Assembly: GCA_036263035.1 (NCBI GenBank)
Contig: DATAHR010000022.1
Location: 1-25,439, forward strand
DNA from: JAICYJ01 sp036263035
GTDB taxonomy: Bacteria; Actinomycetota; Thermoleophilia; Gaiellales; JAICJC01
Length of the DNA: 25,439 nt
Direction of reading: 5' to 3'
This document shows positions 14,204 through 21,798 of this stretch, in pieces. Below the pieces are notes generated by a model that worked only from the letters and a program-made list of their open reading frames with translations, made no database searches and was not told the origin of the DNA. Made by a program: the position numbers and the translations under genes. Every line of letters begins with the position of its first letter. Position 1 is the stretch's first letter.

Positions 14204-15567
14204 ATCGCGGCGGCCGTCACCCGAACACTCGACGGCAGCCGGAGAACCACCTCGGCGCCGCCTCCCTCGCGGTTGCGCGCGACCGCGGTTCCGCCGTGTG
14301 CCTCGGCCACCGCCCGTGACAGCGCCAGCCCGAGCCCGGCGCCGCCGTGATCGGCCGCCGCGTGGTTGAAGGGCTGAAACGCCGCGCCGAGCGCCGCGGC
14401 GCTGAACCCCGGGCCATCGTCTGCGACGGTGAGCCGGACGGAGCCGGGTTCGACCATCGCCTCAACCCGCACCTCCGACCGGGCATGCCGCAGCGCGTTG
14501 TCGAGCAGGTTGTCGAGCACCTGGCGCGCTCGCAGCGGGTCGAGCTCCGCGACGGCGTCGTCGGCGTCCGCGACCACCGTCACGCCGTTCGCCGCGGCCC
14601 GATCGGCGAACGCATCGATCCGGTCGGCCACGAGCTCGCGGAGCCGCGTCGGCCGCCGGTCGATGGGTAGGCGGCCGTCCGTCGGACGCGCGATCACCAG
14701 CAAGCCCTCGGCGATCCTGATCAGCTGCTCGACCTCCGCGGCGGCTGAGGTGAGCGCCTCCCGCAGCTCTGGGGCGGGCCGGTCACGCGACAGTGCGGTG
14801 TCGACCTCCGCCTTGAGGATGGTCAGCGGCGTGCGCAGCTCATGGCTGGCGTTCGCCGCGAAGGCATGCTCGCGCTCGATCGCAACCTGCAGTCGGTCGA
14901 ACGTCCGGTTCAGCGTCGTCGCGAGCATCGCCAGCCCCGGGTCGGAGCGCGGGACGGCCAGGCGCTGGTCAGGCCGGGCGGCATCGATGGCCGCGGCCTC
15001 GCGGCTCATCCGGCGGACAGGGGCCAGCGCCGCTCCGGCCAGCCACCATCCGATCAGCGAGGAGACGAGCAGCGCGGCCGGAAGCGCAAGTGCCAGGATC
15101 AGGATCAACCGCCCCAGCGCCTCCGAGGTGTCACTGAGCGTGGCCCCGAGCACCAGGAACGATCTGCCGCCCTCGTACGTGACCGGGACGATCAGCAAGC
15201 GCGACTGGTCGAGGCCGGGTGGCCGCCGGTCGATCAGGCGCGGGTGTGCGCCGCGGAGGTCACTCGCTGTGACCAGGGCCGCTCCGGACGCCGACCGGGT
15301 TGCGGAGATGACGCGCCCGCTCCGCGACAGCAGCTGCGCGTAGGACTCGTCGTTGTCGGCGAGGTGGCCGCTGGTCGCCGCCAGGTTCCCAAGCTGCGCC
15401 GGCCTGGCCACGATCGCCTGCGCACGCGCGCGGAGGCCGAGGTCGACCTGGGTTCGCAGGTCGCTGCGCACCTGCTGGTAGACGAAGGCGCCAACGCCCA
15501 GGGAGACAACCGCCACGCCGGCCGCAAACCCGAGCGTCAGACGCGCCCTAAGCGATGTTCGCGACAC
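14200..15567 (-). CDS. membrane sensor histidine kinase
   Basis: 455 aa. TM1 is at about 11-31, an extracytoplasmic sensor region at about 32-151, TM2 at about 152-177, and a HAMP-like linker starting LAPVRRMSREAAAI. HisKA is present with phospho-acceptor His242 in ANASHELRTPL. HATPase_c has the N-box DNLLDNALRHA (Asn357), G1 VADDGPGF and G2 GGAGLGLALSRAVAEAHGG. It autophosphorylates on a signal sensed outside the membrane and passes phosphate to the regulator encoded just upstream. Its start overlaps that gene by 20 bp, so translation is coupled. The stop shares CTAG with the convergent YcaQ-like gene. The signal is unknown. Confidence 0.93.
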   Translation of the reverse strand: MSRTSLRARLTLGFAAGVAVVSLGVGAFVYQQVRSDLRTQVDLGLRARAQAIVARPAQLGNLAATSGHLADNDESYAQLLSRSGRVISATRSASGAALVTASDLRGAHPRLIDRRPPGLDQSRLLIVPVTYEGGRSFLVLGATLSDTSEALGRLILILALALPAALLVSSLIGWWLAGAALAPVRRMSREAAAIDAARPDQRLAVPRSDPGLAMLATTLNRTFDRLQVAIEREHAFAANASHELRTPLTILKAEVDTALSRDRPAPELREALTSAAAEVEQLIRIAEGLLVIARPTDGRLPIDRRPTRLRELVADRIDAFADRAAANGVTVVADADDAVAELDPLRARQVLDNLLDNALRHARSEVRVEAMVEPGSVRLTVADDGPGFSAAALGAAFQPFNHAAADHGGAGLGLALSRAVAEAHGGTAVARNREGGGAEVVLRLPSSVRVTAAAI

Positions 15568-16249
15568 CGTTCTCCTCTTCGATCCGATACCCGACTCCCC
15601 GGACGGTGACGAGCGAGCGGCGGCCGAACGGCCTGTCCACCTTGTCGCGCAGCCTGCCCACGTACACCTCGACGATGTTCGACACGCCCTGGTAGCCGTC
15701 GTCCCAGACGGCCTCGATCAGCTGCTCGCGCGAGAGGACGACGTGGCGATGACGCATCAGGTACTCGAGCAGGGCGAACTCCTTGGCGGTCAGCTCGATC
15801 TCCACGCCGCCGCGTGCGACTCGCCGCCCAGCCGGATCCAGCTCGAGGTCGGCAACGCGCAGCACCGCTGGCCGCTCGAAGGCGGGCCGGCGGGTCATCG
15901 CGCGCAGCCGGGCGAACAGCTCGGGGAACTCGAACGGCTTCGCCAGGTAGTCGTCCGCGCCGGCGTCCAGTCCGGCCACCCGATCGGCCACGGCGTCACG
16001 CGCGGTCAGCACGAGGATCGGCGACCAGCAGCCGATCGATCGCAGACGGGCGCACACCTCCACGCCGTCGATGTCCGGCAGGCGGAGGTCGAGGATGATG
16101 GCGTCGTAGGTGATGGCCGCCGCCTTCGCGACAGCCTCCTCCCCCAGCCCGGCGCCGTCGGCGGCGTACCCCTCCTCGCGGAGTCGTGCGCTCACGATGT
16201 CCCTCAGTCTGGCCGCGTCCTCGACGACGAGCACTCTCACATCCACCAC
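15548..16249 (-). CDS. OmpR/PhoB-family response regulator
   Basis: 233 aa. The receiver domain has phosphorylation Asp54 in IILDLRLPDIDG, acidic Asp11, Thr82 in LTARD and Lys104 in AKPFEFPEL. A C-terminal winged helix runs from about 130, with LTAKEFALLEYLMRHRHVVLSREQL and VRGVGYRIEEENG. It pairs with the overlapping histidine kinase gene. Starts are ambiguous: GTGs at 16249, 16246 and 16240 are in frame. GAGGTGG sits well for the 16240 GTG, while TACACT at 16259-16264 lies 9 nt before the 16249 GTG. It is divergent from a secreted-protein gene that may be its target. Confidence 0.93.
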   Translation of the reverse strand: MVDVRVLVVEDAARLRDIVSARLREEGYAADGAGLGEEAVAKAAAITYDAIILDLRLPDIDGVEVCARLRSIGCWSPILVLTARDAVADRVAGLDAGADDYLAKPFEFPELFARLRAMTRRPAFERPAVLRVADLELDPAGRRVARGGVEIELTAKEFALLEYLMRHRHVVLSREQLIEAVWDDGYQGVSNIVEVYVGRLRDKVDRPFGRRSLVTVRGVGYRIEEENGVANIA

Positions 16250-16304
16250 CTCGTTCCCAGTGTACGGCCGTCCGGCGGGCGGTCGGCGAATCCGTCCCTC
16301 TCAC

Positions 16305-16326
16305 TTCATCCGGCGTTCAGGCGCGG
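16305..16326 (+). promoter_or_regulatory. possible response-regulator binding site
   Basis: Two direct TTCA-led repeats (TTCATCCGGCG and TTCAGGCGCGG) are spaced exactly 11 bp, the spacing favoured by OmpR-family dimers. They lie between the response-regulator gene and the divergent secreted-protein gene. The repeats match only partly, so this is suggestive only. Confidence 0.25.
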
Positions 16327-16365
16327 GATGCACGCTTGAGGCATCACGACGCAGGAGGAATGCAC

Positions 16366-17085
16366 ATGAGCCGAAGGACATGGATGAGAGCGGCGGCGGG
16401 GATCGCCATCGCGGCGTGTGCGGCCGCGCTGATCGGGCGCGGCAGCGCGGCCGCGCCCGCCCGGGGCGCCTCGACGGTCGATCCGGGGAACTTCGTCGAG
16501 CACATCTCCAACCCCTGGCTGCCCTGGAAGCCCGGGTCGCTGTGGGTGTACCGCGGGGTCAAGGACGGTCAGACCCAGAAGGACGTCGTCCGCGTGCTGG
16601 CGCGCACAAAGACGATCGTCGGGGTGCACTGCACCGTCGTCAGCGACATCGCCACGCACAACGGGACGGTGCTCGAGAAGACGCGGGACTGGTACGCGCA
16701 GGACCGCGCCGGGAACGTCTGGTACTTCGGTGAGGCCACGGCGGAGTACAGCGACGGCACCGTGGACAGGTCCGGTTCCTGGCAGGCCGGCGTGCACGGG
16801 GCCCAGCCGGGGATCGTCATGACGGCCCAGCCGCGGGTCGGCGACGCGTACCGGCAGGAGTACTGGCGCGGCCATGCCGAGGACCAGTACTGGCTCGTCG
16901 ACCTGACCCAGCACGTGTCAGTGCCGTTCGGTACGTTCGACCACGCAGCGCTGACGCTCGAGTGGTCGCGGCTGGAGCCGTTCGTGATCGACCGCAAGAC
17001 CTACGTCAAGGGGATCGGCGTTGTCAAGGAGGTAGCCGCCGAGGGGCCGCGCGAGATCGCGAGCCTGGTGCGCTTCCACACCTGA
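16366..17085 (+). CDS. secreted or lipid-anchored protein, function unknown
   Basis: 239 aa. Residues 1-35 form a Sec-type signal (MSRRTWMR, hydrophobic Ala/Ile stretch, then an Ala-rich region). A lipobox-like IAAC at 15-18 is present but lies in the middle of the hydrophobic stretch, so lipidation is doubtful. The mature part is rich in Trp/Tyr strands: NPWLPWKPGSLWVYRG, RDWYAQDRAGNVWYFGE, VGDAYRQEYWRGHAEDQYW. It has a single Cys in GVHCTVV and no recognisable catalytic motif. The ATG at 16366 has GGAGG 7 nt upstream; an ATG at 16360 is too close to it. It is divergent from the two-component pair (116 bp) and may be regulated or sensed by it. Confidence 0.75.
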   Translation: MSRRTWMRAAAGIAIAACAAALIGRGSAAAPARGASTVDPGNFVEHISNPWLPWKPGSLWVYRGVKDGQTQKDVVRVLARTKTIVGVHCTVVSDIATHNGTVLEKTRDWYAQDRAGNVWYFGEATAEYSDGTVDRSGSWQAGVHGAQPGIVMTAQPRVGDAYRQEYWRGHAEDQYWLVDLTQHVSVPFGTFDHAALTLEWSRLEPFVIDRKTYVKGIGVVKEVAAEGPREIASLVRFHT

Positions 17086-17090
17086 GCCGG

Positions 17091-17096
17091 TAGCCT
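17091..17096 (+). promoter_or_regulatory. -10-like box (TAGCCT), leaderless start at 17103
   Basis: TAGCCT ends 6 nt before the ATG at 17103. The 17-bp gap to the previous stop leaves no room for a conventional leader. Confidence 0.45.
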
Positions 17097-17102
17097 CCGG
17101 GC

Positions 17103-17741
17103 ATGCCGCTGAAGCTGGTCGGAGCAGGGCTCGGCCGTACCGGAACCAACTCGCTCAAGCTTGCGATCGAGCAGCTGACGGGCGAGCCCTGCTACCACAT
17201 GACGGAGGTGTTCGGGAAGCCCGACCATGTGGACGCGTGGCGCGCGGCGATCGTGGACGGGACGATGCCGGACTGGGATCGGCTGCTCGCCGGCTACTCG
17301 GCCACCGTCGACTGGCCCGCCTGTGCGTTCTGGTCGCAGCTCGCCGACGCCAACCCCGAGGCGCCCGTGCTGCTCTCGGAGCGGTCGAGCGCCGACGCGT
17401 GGTGGACGAGCATCGAGCAGACGATCGTCAGGATGGTGACGCAGCCGCCGGGGAGCACCGAGCAGGCGCACACGCGGTCGATGTCCGAGCCGATGCTGAG
17501 GGCGTTCTGCCCGGGATGGCCGGAGCGCGACGCCATGATCGAGGCCTACGAGCGGCACAACGAGCGCGTGCGCAAGGAGGTGCCGCCCGAGCGGCTGGTC
17601 GAGTGGCGCCCCGGCGACGGGTGGGCGCCGCTCTGCGCGGCGCTCGGCGTGCCGGTGCCCGAGCAGCCGTTCCCGCACGTCAACTCGACGGCCGAGTTCC
17701 GGGGCTCTATGGCCCCGCAGAACGCTGCCGAAGCCACCTAG
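17103..17741 (+). CDS. sulfotransferase-like protein (Sulfotransfer_4 type)
   Basis: 212 aa. The N-terminus KLVGAGLGRTGTNSLKLAIEQL is the 5'-phosphosulfate-binding loop of the PAPS sulfotransferase fold. VLLSERSSADAWWTSIEQTI corresponds to the 3'-phosphate-binding strand with the S-x-R-x5-W pattern. The C-terminal GVPVPEQPFPHVNST is also typical of this family. Members are often annotated only as sulfotransferase family, and the acceptor is unknown. No membrane segment is present. It follows the secreted-protein gene by 17 bp but has its own promoter box. Confidence 0.85.
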   Translation: MPLKLVGAGLGRTGTNSLKLAIEQLTGEPCYHMTEVFGKPDHVDAWRAAIVDGTMPDWDRLLAGYSATVDWPACAFWSQLADANPEAPVLLSERSSADAWWTSIEQTIVRMVTQPPGSTEQAHTRSMSEPMLRAFCPGWPERDAMIEAYERHNERVRKEVPPERLVEWRPGDGWAPLCAALGVPVPEQPFPHVNSTAEFRGSMAPQNAAEAT

Positions 17742-17756
17742 CACACACACGTCGGG

Positions 17757-17765
17757 TGCTACAGT
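17757..17765 (+). promoter_or_regulatory. extended -10 promoter of csp-infA
   Basis: TGCTACAGT fits an extended -10 (TGN then TACAGT at 17760-17765). No good -35 lies 17 bp upstream. Transcription would start near 17772 and leave a leader of about 75 nt before the ATG at 17847, in keeping with cold-shock genes that are controlled through their leader. Confidence 0.45.
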
Positions 17766-17846
17766 TAAGGGGATCTGGAACGTTCGTTTGGTTGTGCAGT
17801 CCCGCCTTCCTGACCCGTTCGTGGAATCTGGAAGGGAGGTGTCAAT

Positions 17847-18050
17847 ATGGCAACCGGAACCGTGAAGTGGTTCAACGACTCCAAGGGATATGGCTTCATC
17901 GCCCCCGATGATGGTGGCAAGGACCTCTTCGTTCACTTCAGCTCGATCGACGGTGCGGGGTTCAAGACCCTCGTCGAGGGCGCAAAGGTCACCTACGAAG
18001 CCCGCGAGGGCCAGAAGGGCCCGGAGGCGACGGGCGTGACGCCCGTCTGA
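17847..18050 (+). CDS. cold-shock domain protein
   Basis: 67 aa, the usual length for a single CspA-type OB-fold. RNP1 (KGYGFI) and RNP2 (LFVHFS) are intact, as is the family start MATGTVKWFNDSKGYGFI. It binds single-stranded RNA and DNA and acts as an RNA chaperone in the cytosol. A strong GGGAGG lies ahead of the ATG. The atypical IF-1 gene follows after 17 bp, so the pair is an operon linking RNA melting with translation initiation. Confidence 0.96.
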   Translation: MATGTVKWFNDSKGYGFIAPDDGGKDLFVHFSSIDGAGFKTLVEGAKVTYEAREGQKGPEATGVTPV

Positions 18051-18067
18051 CCTGAGGGAGGACGCTC

Positions 18068-18289
18068 ATGAGTGTGAAGGAAGAGAAGATCGAGCTCGAG
18101 GGTGAGGTGACCGAGTCGCTGCGAAACGGCATGTTCCGCATCGCGCTCGACAATGGCCACACCACCATCGGCTACACCGCCGGCAAGATGCGCCGCTACA
18201 GGATCCGCATCCTCCCCGGCGACCGGGTCAAGGTGGAGCTTTCCCCCTACGACCTGAACCGCGGCCGGATCGTCTACCGGGCGCGCTAG
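18068..18289 (+). CDS. infA: translation initiation factor IF-1 (divergent copy)
   Basis: 73 aa, full length for IF-1, an S1-type OB-fold protein that binds the ribosomal A site on the 30S subunit. The family frame is clear: EGEVTESLRNGMFRIALDNGH, AGKMRRYRIRILPGDRVKVELSPYDLNRGRIVYR. The segment that usually reads VLAHISGKMR is here TIGYTAGKMR, so the copy departs from the standard protein at the 30S-binding loop. The usual infA lies in the ribosomal protein operon; this one follows a csp gene and may be a second, condition-specific copy. GAGGGAGGA precedes the ATG. Confidence 0.93.
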   Translation: MSVKEEKIELEGEVTESLRNGMFRIALDNGHTTIGYTAGKMRRYRIRILPGDRVKVELSPYDLNRGRIVYRAR

Positions 18290-18298
18290 CTCTCCGTT

Positions 18299-18321
18299 CG
18301 GCCGGGCTTGATGCCCGGCCG
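18299..18321. terminator. 9-bp hairpin after infA
   Basis: CGGCCGGGC, loop TTGAT, GCCCGGCCG forms a perfect 9-bp stem 9 nt after the infA stop. It has no T-tract. It ends 12 nt before the next gene's ATG, so readthrough or a downstream start must feed the exporter gene. Confidence 0.6.
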
Positions 18322-18333
18322 AGCCGGCTCTCC

Positions 18334-19209
18334 ATGGGATCCCGCTCCTCCGTGCTGACCGGGGTCGCCGCGACGGTGCTCGCGATGATCTCGGTGCAAT
18401 CGGGAGCGGCGATCGCCATCAGCCTGTTCGCGGCGGTCGGCCCGCTGGCGGTGGTCGCCTTGAGGCTGGCCAGCGCGAGCGGCTTCCTCATGGCCACGGC
18501 GCGTCCCGGCACCGCACCGCTGGGGACGGCGGCGGCCGGGCCGCTGATCGGCTTCGGCCTGGTGATCGCCGGGATGAACGGCTGCTTCTACCTGGCGATC
18601 GAGCGCGTGCCGCTGGGAGTCGCGGTGGCGCTGGAGATGGTCGGGCCGATCGTCGTGGCGATCGCGGGGTTCCGGCGCGGGCGGGATCTCGCAGCTGTTG
18701 CGCTGGCCGTACCGGGCGTCGTGGTGCTGGCCCTTGCCCACGGGGTCGACGGGCCCGTCACGACGGCCGGGATCCTGCTCGCCCTGGGAGCCGGCGCCTG
18801 CTGGGCCGGGTACATCACGCTGTCGGCACACCATGCGCGCAGGCTTCCGGGCGCCCAGGGGCTCGCGCTGGCGATGGTGATCGCGACGGTGCCGGCTGCG
18901 GTGGTTGCGATCGCGACTGCCGGCACCGATCTGCTCTCGCTGCACGTGCTTGCGGTCGGCGCCGCGGTGGGGCTGCTCTCAACAGCGCTGCCCGGCACGC
19001 TGGACGCGGCCGCGCTACGGCGGCTGCGCTCGGCCACCTATGCGCTGGTGCTCAGCCTCGCGCCGGCGGTGGCGGCGCTGAGCGGCCTGGTCATCCGCGG
19101 ACAGCGGCTGAGCGCGGCACAGTGGGTCGGCATCGCGCTGGTGATGGTGGCAAGCGCGGCCGCGGTGGCCGGAGCGGAGCCGCCCGACGCGGAGCCGGCT
19201 TGGGTCTAG
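18334..19209 (+). CDS. EamA/RhtA-family exporter
   Basis: 291 aa, almost entirely hydrophobic, with the two tandem five-helix EamA halves expected of drug/metabolite transporters. The closest look is to RhtA (threonine/homoserine exporter): NGCFYLAIERVPLGVAVALEMVGPIVVAI in the first half and RLRSATYALVLSLAPAVAALSGLVIRGQRLSAAQWVGIALV in the second. The substrate is probably an amino acid or similar small metabolite. No ribosome site is visible before the ATG at 18334. An in-frame GTG at 18352 is an alternative. It ends in a CTAG that also holds the stop of the convergent YbjQ gene. Confidence 0.88.
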   Translation: MGSRSSVLTGVAATVLAMISVQSGAAIAISLFAAVGPLAVVALRLASASGFLMATARPGTAPLGTAAAGPLIGFGLVIAGMNGCFYLAIERVPLGVAVALEMVGPIVVAIAGFRRGRDLAAVALAVPGVVVLALAHGVDGPVTTAGILLALGAGACWAGYITLSAHHARRLPGAQGLALAMVIATVPAAVVAIATAGTDLLSLHVLAVGAAVGLLSTALPGTLDAAALRRLRSATYALVLSLAPAVAALSGLVIRGQRLSAAQWVGIALVMVASAAAVAGAEPPDAEPAWV

Positions 19210-19535
19210 AGCTTGCGGACGGTCACAGCGGTGCCATACGCGGCGACCTCGCTCATGATGTCGGCGATCTCGTTGCAGTCGAAGCGCATGGCGAGCACCG
19301 CGTTGGCACCCCTCTCGCGGGCCGCGTCGCGGAGCCGGTCGACCGCATGCTCGCGGCTCTCGGACAGCAGCGACGTGTAGCCCTTCACCTCGCCGCCGAA
19401 GACGGTGCGGAGGCCGGCGCCGAGGTTCGAGAAGACGTTACGCGCGCGGACGATCAGGCCAAAGACCTCGCCGTGCACCTCGACCACCTCGTAACCGGGG
19501 AGGTCGTTCATGGTGGAGATGATGATGTCGTCCAT
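19206..19535 (-). CDS. YbjQ/UPF0145 family protein
   Basis: 109 aa, the normal length of the family. It shows the conserved pattern IISTMNDLPGYEVVEVHGEVFGLIVRARN, then LRTVFGGEVKGYTSLLSESREHAVDRL, GANAVLAMRFDCNEI and YGTAVTV. It forms a small oligomeric cytosolic fold, sometimes called a putative heavy-metal-binding domain; its function is not established. TACTCT ends 7 nt before the ATG at 19535, a leaderless pattern. Confidence 0.92.
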   Translation of the reverse strand: MDDIIISTMNDLPGYEVVEVHGEVFGLIVRARNVFSNLGAGLRTVFGGEVKGYTSLLSESREHAVDRLRDAARERGANAVLAMRFDCNEIADIMSEVAAYGTAVTVRKL

Positions 19536-19542
19536 GGCGGCG

Positions 19543-19548
19543 AGAGTA
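19543..19548 (-). promoter_or_regulatory. -10-like box (TACTCT), leaderless start at 19535
   Basis: TACTCT on the minus strand ends 7 nt before the ATG at 19535. Confidence 0.5.
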
Positions 19549-19558
19549 TCAGGAGGGC

Positions 19559-19609
19559 GGGGTCAGACCCGTGGGGGTCAGCCTTCAGGCTGAGGTGGGG
19601 TCAGACCCG
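19559..19609. repeat. pair of GGGGTCAGACCCG palindromes around a hairpin
   Basis: GGGGTCAGACCCG occurs at 19559-19571 and again at 19597-19609. Each contains the 11-nt palindrome GGGTCAGACCC. Between them TCAGCC-TTCA-GGCTGA makes a perfect 6-bp stem at 19578-19593. The block ends at the SDR gene's stop codon and may serve as its terminator. Confidence 0.7.
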
Positions 19610-20398
19610 CTAGAGCGGCGAGCTGCCCTTGAACTCCTGGATCGTATTGCCGCCGTCGACGACGATCGCCCTGCCCGTCACGTAGCTCGCTCCGTCGCTC
19701 GCCAGGAACGCCACCAGCTCCGCCACCTCGTCCGGCCGGCCCGGCCGCCCCACCGGCGTATTCCGTCCGCCCTCGATCTCCTCCGGAGACGACGACCCGG
19801 TCGCGATCCACCCCGGCGCCACCGAGTTGACCGTGATCCCCTGCCGCCCCGTCTCGATCGCGAGCGCCCGCATGAGGCCGTCCATCCCGCCCTTCCCGGC
19901 GCTGTAGCCGGAGTTGCCCGGGTAGCTTACGACCGGCCCGGTCACCGACGACACGTTCACGATCCGGCCGTGCCCGCGCTCGATCATCCCGGGCAGCACC
20001 GCGTGCGTGACCGCCGCGGCCGTCTTCAGGTTGACCGCGATGTCGCGGTCCCACTGCTCCTCGCTCATCTCGGCAAACGGGCGCAGCACGCTCTCCTCGC
20101 CGACCTGCGCGATGCCCGCGTTGTTGACGAGGATGTCAATCCGGCCGAACCGCTGCGCGACCGCCTCCGCCAGCTGCTTCGCGGCCGCGAAGGTGATCAG
20201 GTCGGCGACGAACGACGCCGCCTCGACCCCCTCACGCTCCAGCTCGCTGCCCCGGTCATGGATGCGGTCGGTGGTCGAGGTGATCGCCACCTGCGCCCCG
20301 CGGGCGCCCAGCAGTCGGGCCGTGGCAAAGCCGATGCCCTCGGCCGAGCCCGCCCCGGTGACCAGCGCCACGCGCCCGGTCAGCGGCCCCTCAGCCAC
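19610..20398 (-). CDS. SDR-family oxidoreductase (FabG-like)
   Basis: 262 aa from a GTG at 20398. It is a classical short-chain dehydrogenase: nucleotide-binding TGAGSAEGIG at 14-23, NNAG at 92-95, catalytic Ser151, Tyr165 and Lys169 in SGYSAGKGG, and a C-terminal SYVTGRAIVVDGG. The site before the Rossmann turn does not clearly separate NADH from NADPH use. The GTG start lies inside the end of the aminotransferase gene (8-bp overlap, GTGGCTGA), so the two are translationally coupled and probably act in one pathway, for instance on an amine and the matching carbonyl or alcohol. Confidence 0.93.
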   Translation of the reverse strand: MAEGPLTGRVALVTGAGSAEGIGFATARLLGARGAQVAITSTTDRIHDRGSELEREGVEAASFVADLITFAAAKQLAEAVAQRFGRIDILVNNAGIAQVGEESVLRPFAEMSEEQWDRDIAVNLKTAAAVTHAVLPGMIERGHGRIVNVSSVTGPVVSYPGNSGYSAGKGGMDGLMRALAIETGRQGITVNSVAPGWIATGSSSPEEIEGGRNTPVGRPGRPDEVAELVAFLASDGASYVTGRAIVVDGGNTIQEFKGSSPL

Positions 20399-21764
20399 CG
20401 CCGCCGATCAGCTCGTCGACCGCGGCCGCGAACACCTCCGTGTGCCTGTCGACGTCCGCCTCGACGGTCGCCGGGCACATCAGGGCCATGTTGTGGAAGG
20501 GGGTGATCAGCACCTCGCGGTTCATCAGGTAGACGTGCATGTACGCGTCGAGCTCGCCGTCGTGCGCCGCGGCCGACTCGCCGCCGTTCCGCGGCGGCTG
20601 CGGCGTGAAACGGTACTCGGCGCGGGCGCCCAGCTGCACGATGTTCCAGGGCATGCGCCGGCTCTCGAGCACCTCCTGCACGCCGGCCGTGTAGCGCTCG
20701 GCCAGCCGGATCATCCGCTCAAACGCCGCGTCGGTCAGTACCTCGCCGAGCGTCGCCCGCGCGGCGGCAAGCGACAGCGCGTTGCCCGCCAGCGTGCCGC
20801 CGACGCCACCGACGTCCTCCAGGTCGACATCGAGGTCGAGGATGCGGTCGGCCAGATCGCGTCGCAGCCCGTAGGCGCCGATCGGCACGCCGCCGGCGAT
20901 CGACTTGCCGATCGTGAGGATGTCGGGGTCGAGGCGGTGCGCGGCCGTGTAGCCGCCCGGCCCGCTGCTGAACGTGTGCGTCTCGTCGATGATCAGGAGC
21001 GTCCCGGTCTCGCGCGTCGCCTGGCGGAGGGCATCGTGGAAGCCGCGCTCGGGAAGCACGATGCCGATGTTCGTCAGCGCCGGCTCGGCCAGCACCGCGG
21101 CCACGTCACCCGGCGCCAGGGCCTCACGCAGCGCCACGAGGTCGTTGAACTCGATCACCTTCGTGGTCTCGGTCGGGTCGACCGCGGGCCCCACGTTGCC
21201 GGGACGGGCCTGCGGCACGCCGTCCTCGATCGAGATCACCGTCTCGTCGACGGTGCCGTGGTAGCAGTAGTTGAAGACCAGCACCTTCGGGCGCCCGGTC
21301 AGCGCACGTGCCATTCGCAGCACCCACCGGTTGGCGTCGGTGGCCGTCAGCGAGAACTGCCAGGCGTCGAGGCCGAAGCGCCGCACCAGCTCCTCCCCCA
21401 CCCACGCGGCGTCCTCGTCCGGCAGCATCACGGTCGTGCCGCGCCGCACCTGCCGCTCGACGGCACGGGCGGTCGGCTCCGGCGCGTGGCCGGCCATGGC
21501 GCCGGTGTCACCCAGGCAGAAATCGACGAACGTGTGGCCGTCAACGTCGGTCACCCGCGCGCCCGACGCCTCGGTGAAGAAGAGCGGGAAGCCGCCCGCC
21601 CACATGGTCATCCAGCTCATCGGGACGCCGCCGAGCAGCGTCTTCGAGGTCTCGGCGAACAGCTCCCGCGATCGCGGGTGGCGCTCCGCAAACGTCGCAC
21701 GTTCGCGGTCGATCAGCCGGCGAAGGCGCGCACGGTCGATCTGGACGTGGGTCTCGGTGCTCAT
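20391..21764 (-). CDS. class III PLP-dependent aminotransferase
   Basis: 457 aa with the class III (glutamate-1-semialdehyde aminomutase-like) layout. PLP-binding Lys287 is in ILTIGKSIAGGVPIGAYG, Asp260 in LLIIDETHTF, and YHG (168-170) stacks on the ring. The phosphate-binding loop reads LTATDANRWVLRMAR where most relatives have a SGTEAN-type sequence, a marked variant. MAGHAPEPTARAVERQ and the split C-terminal domain are typical. It transfers an amino group between unknown partners. The start at 21764 is preceded by TATAGC at 8 nt. The SDR gene overlaps its end, and a MarR gene lies 34 bp upstream in the same direction. Confidence 0.9.
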   Translation of the reverse strand: MSTETHVQIDRARLRRLIDRERATFAERHPRSRELFAETSKTLLGGVPMSWMTMWAGGFPLFFTEASGARVTDVDGHTFVDFCLGDTGAMAGHAPEPTARAVERQVRRGTTVMLPDEDAAWVGEELVRRFGLDAWQFSLTATDANRWVLRMARALTGRPKVLVFNYCYHGTVDETVISIEDGVPQARPGNVGPAVDPTETTKVIEFNDLVALREALAPGDVAAVLAEPALTNIGIVLPERGFHDALRQATRETGTLLIIDETHTFSSGPGGYTAAHRLDPDILTIGKSIAGGVPIGAYGLRRDLADRILDLDVDLEDVGGVGGTLAGNALSLAAARATLGEVLTDAAFERMIRLAERYTAGVQEVLESRRMPWNIVQLGARAEYRFTPQPPRNGGESAAAHDGELDAYMHVYLMNREVLITPFHNMALMCPATVEADVDRHTEVFAAAVDELIGGGG

Positions 21765-21772
21765 GCCGCCAC

Positions 21773-21778
21773 GCTATA
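21773..21778 (-). promoter_or_regulatory. -10-like box (TATAGC) before the aminotransferase
   Basis: TATAGC on the minus strand ends 8 nt before the ATG at 21764. It lacks the final T of TANNNT, so it is a near-match. The aminotransferase may also be read through from the MarR gene. Confidence 0.35.
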
Positions 21779-21798
21779 CCACGCGCGGCGCGCGCGGC

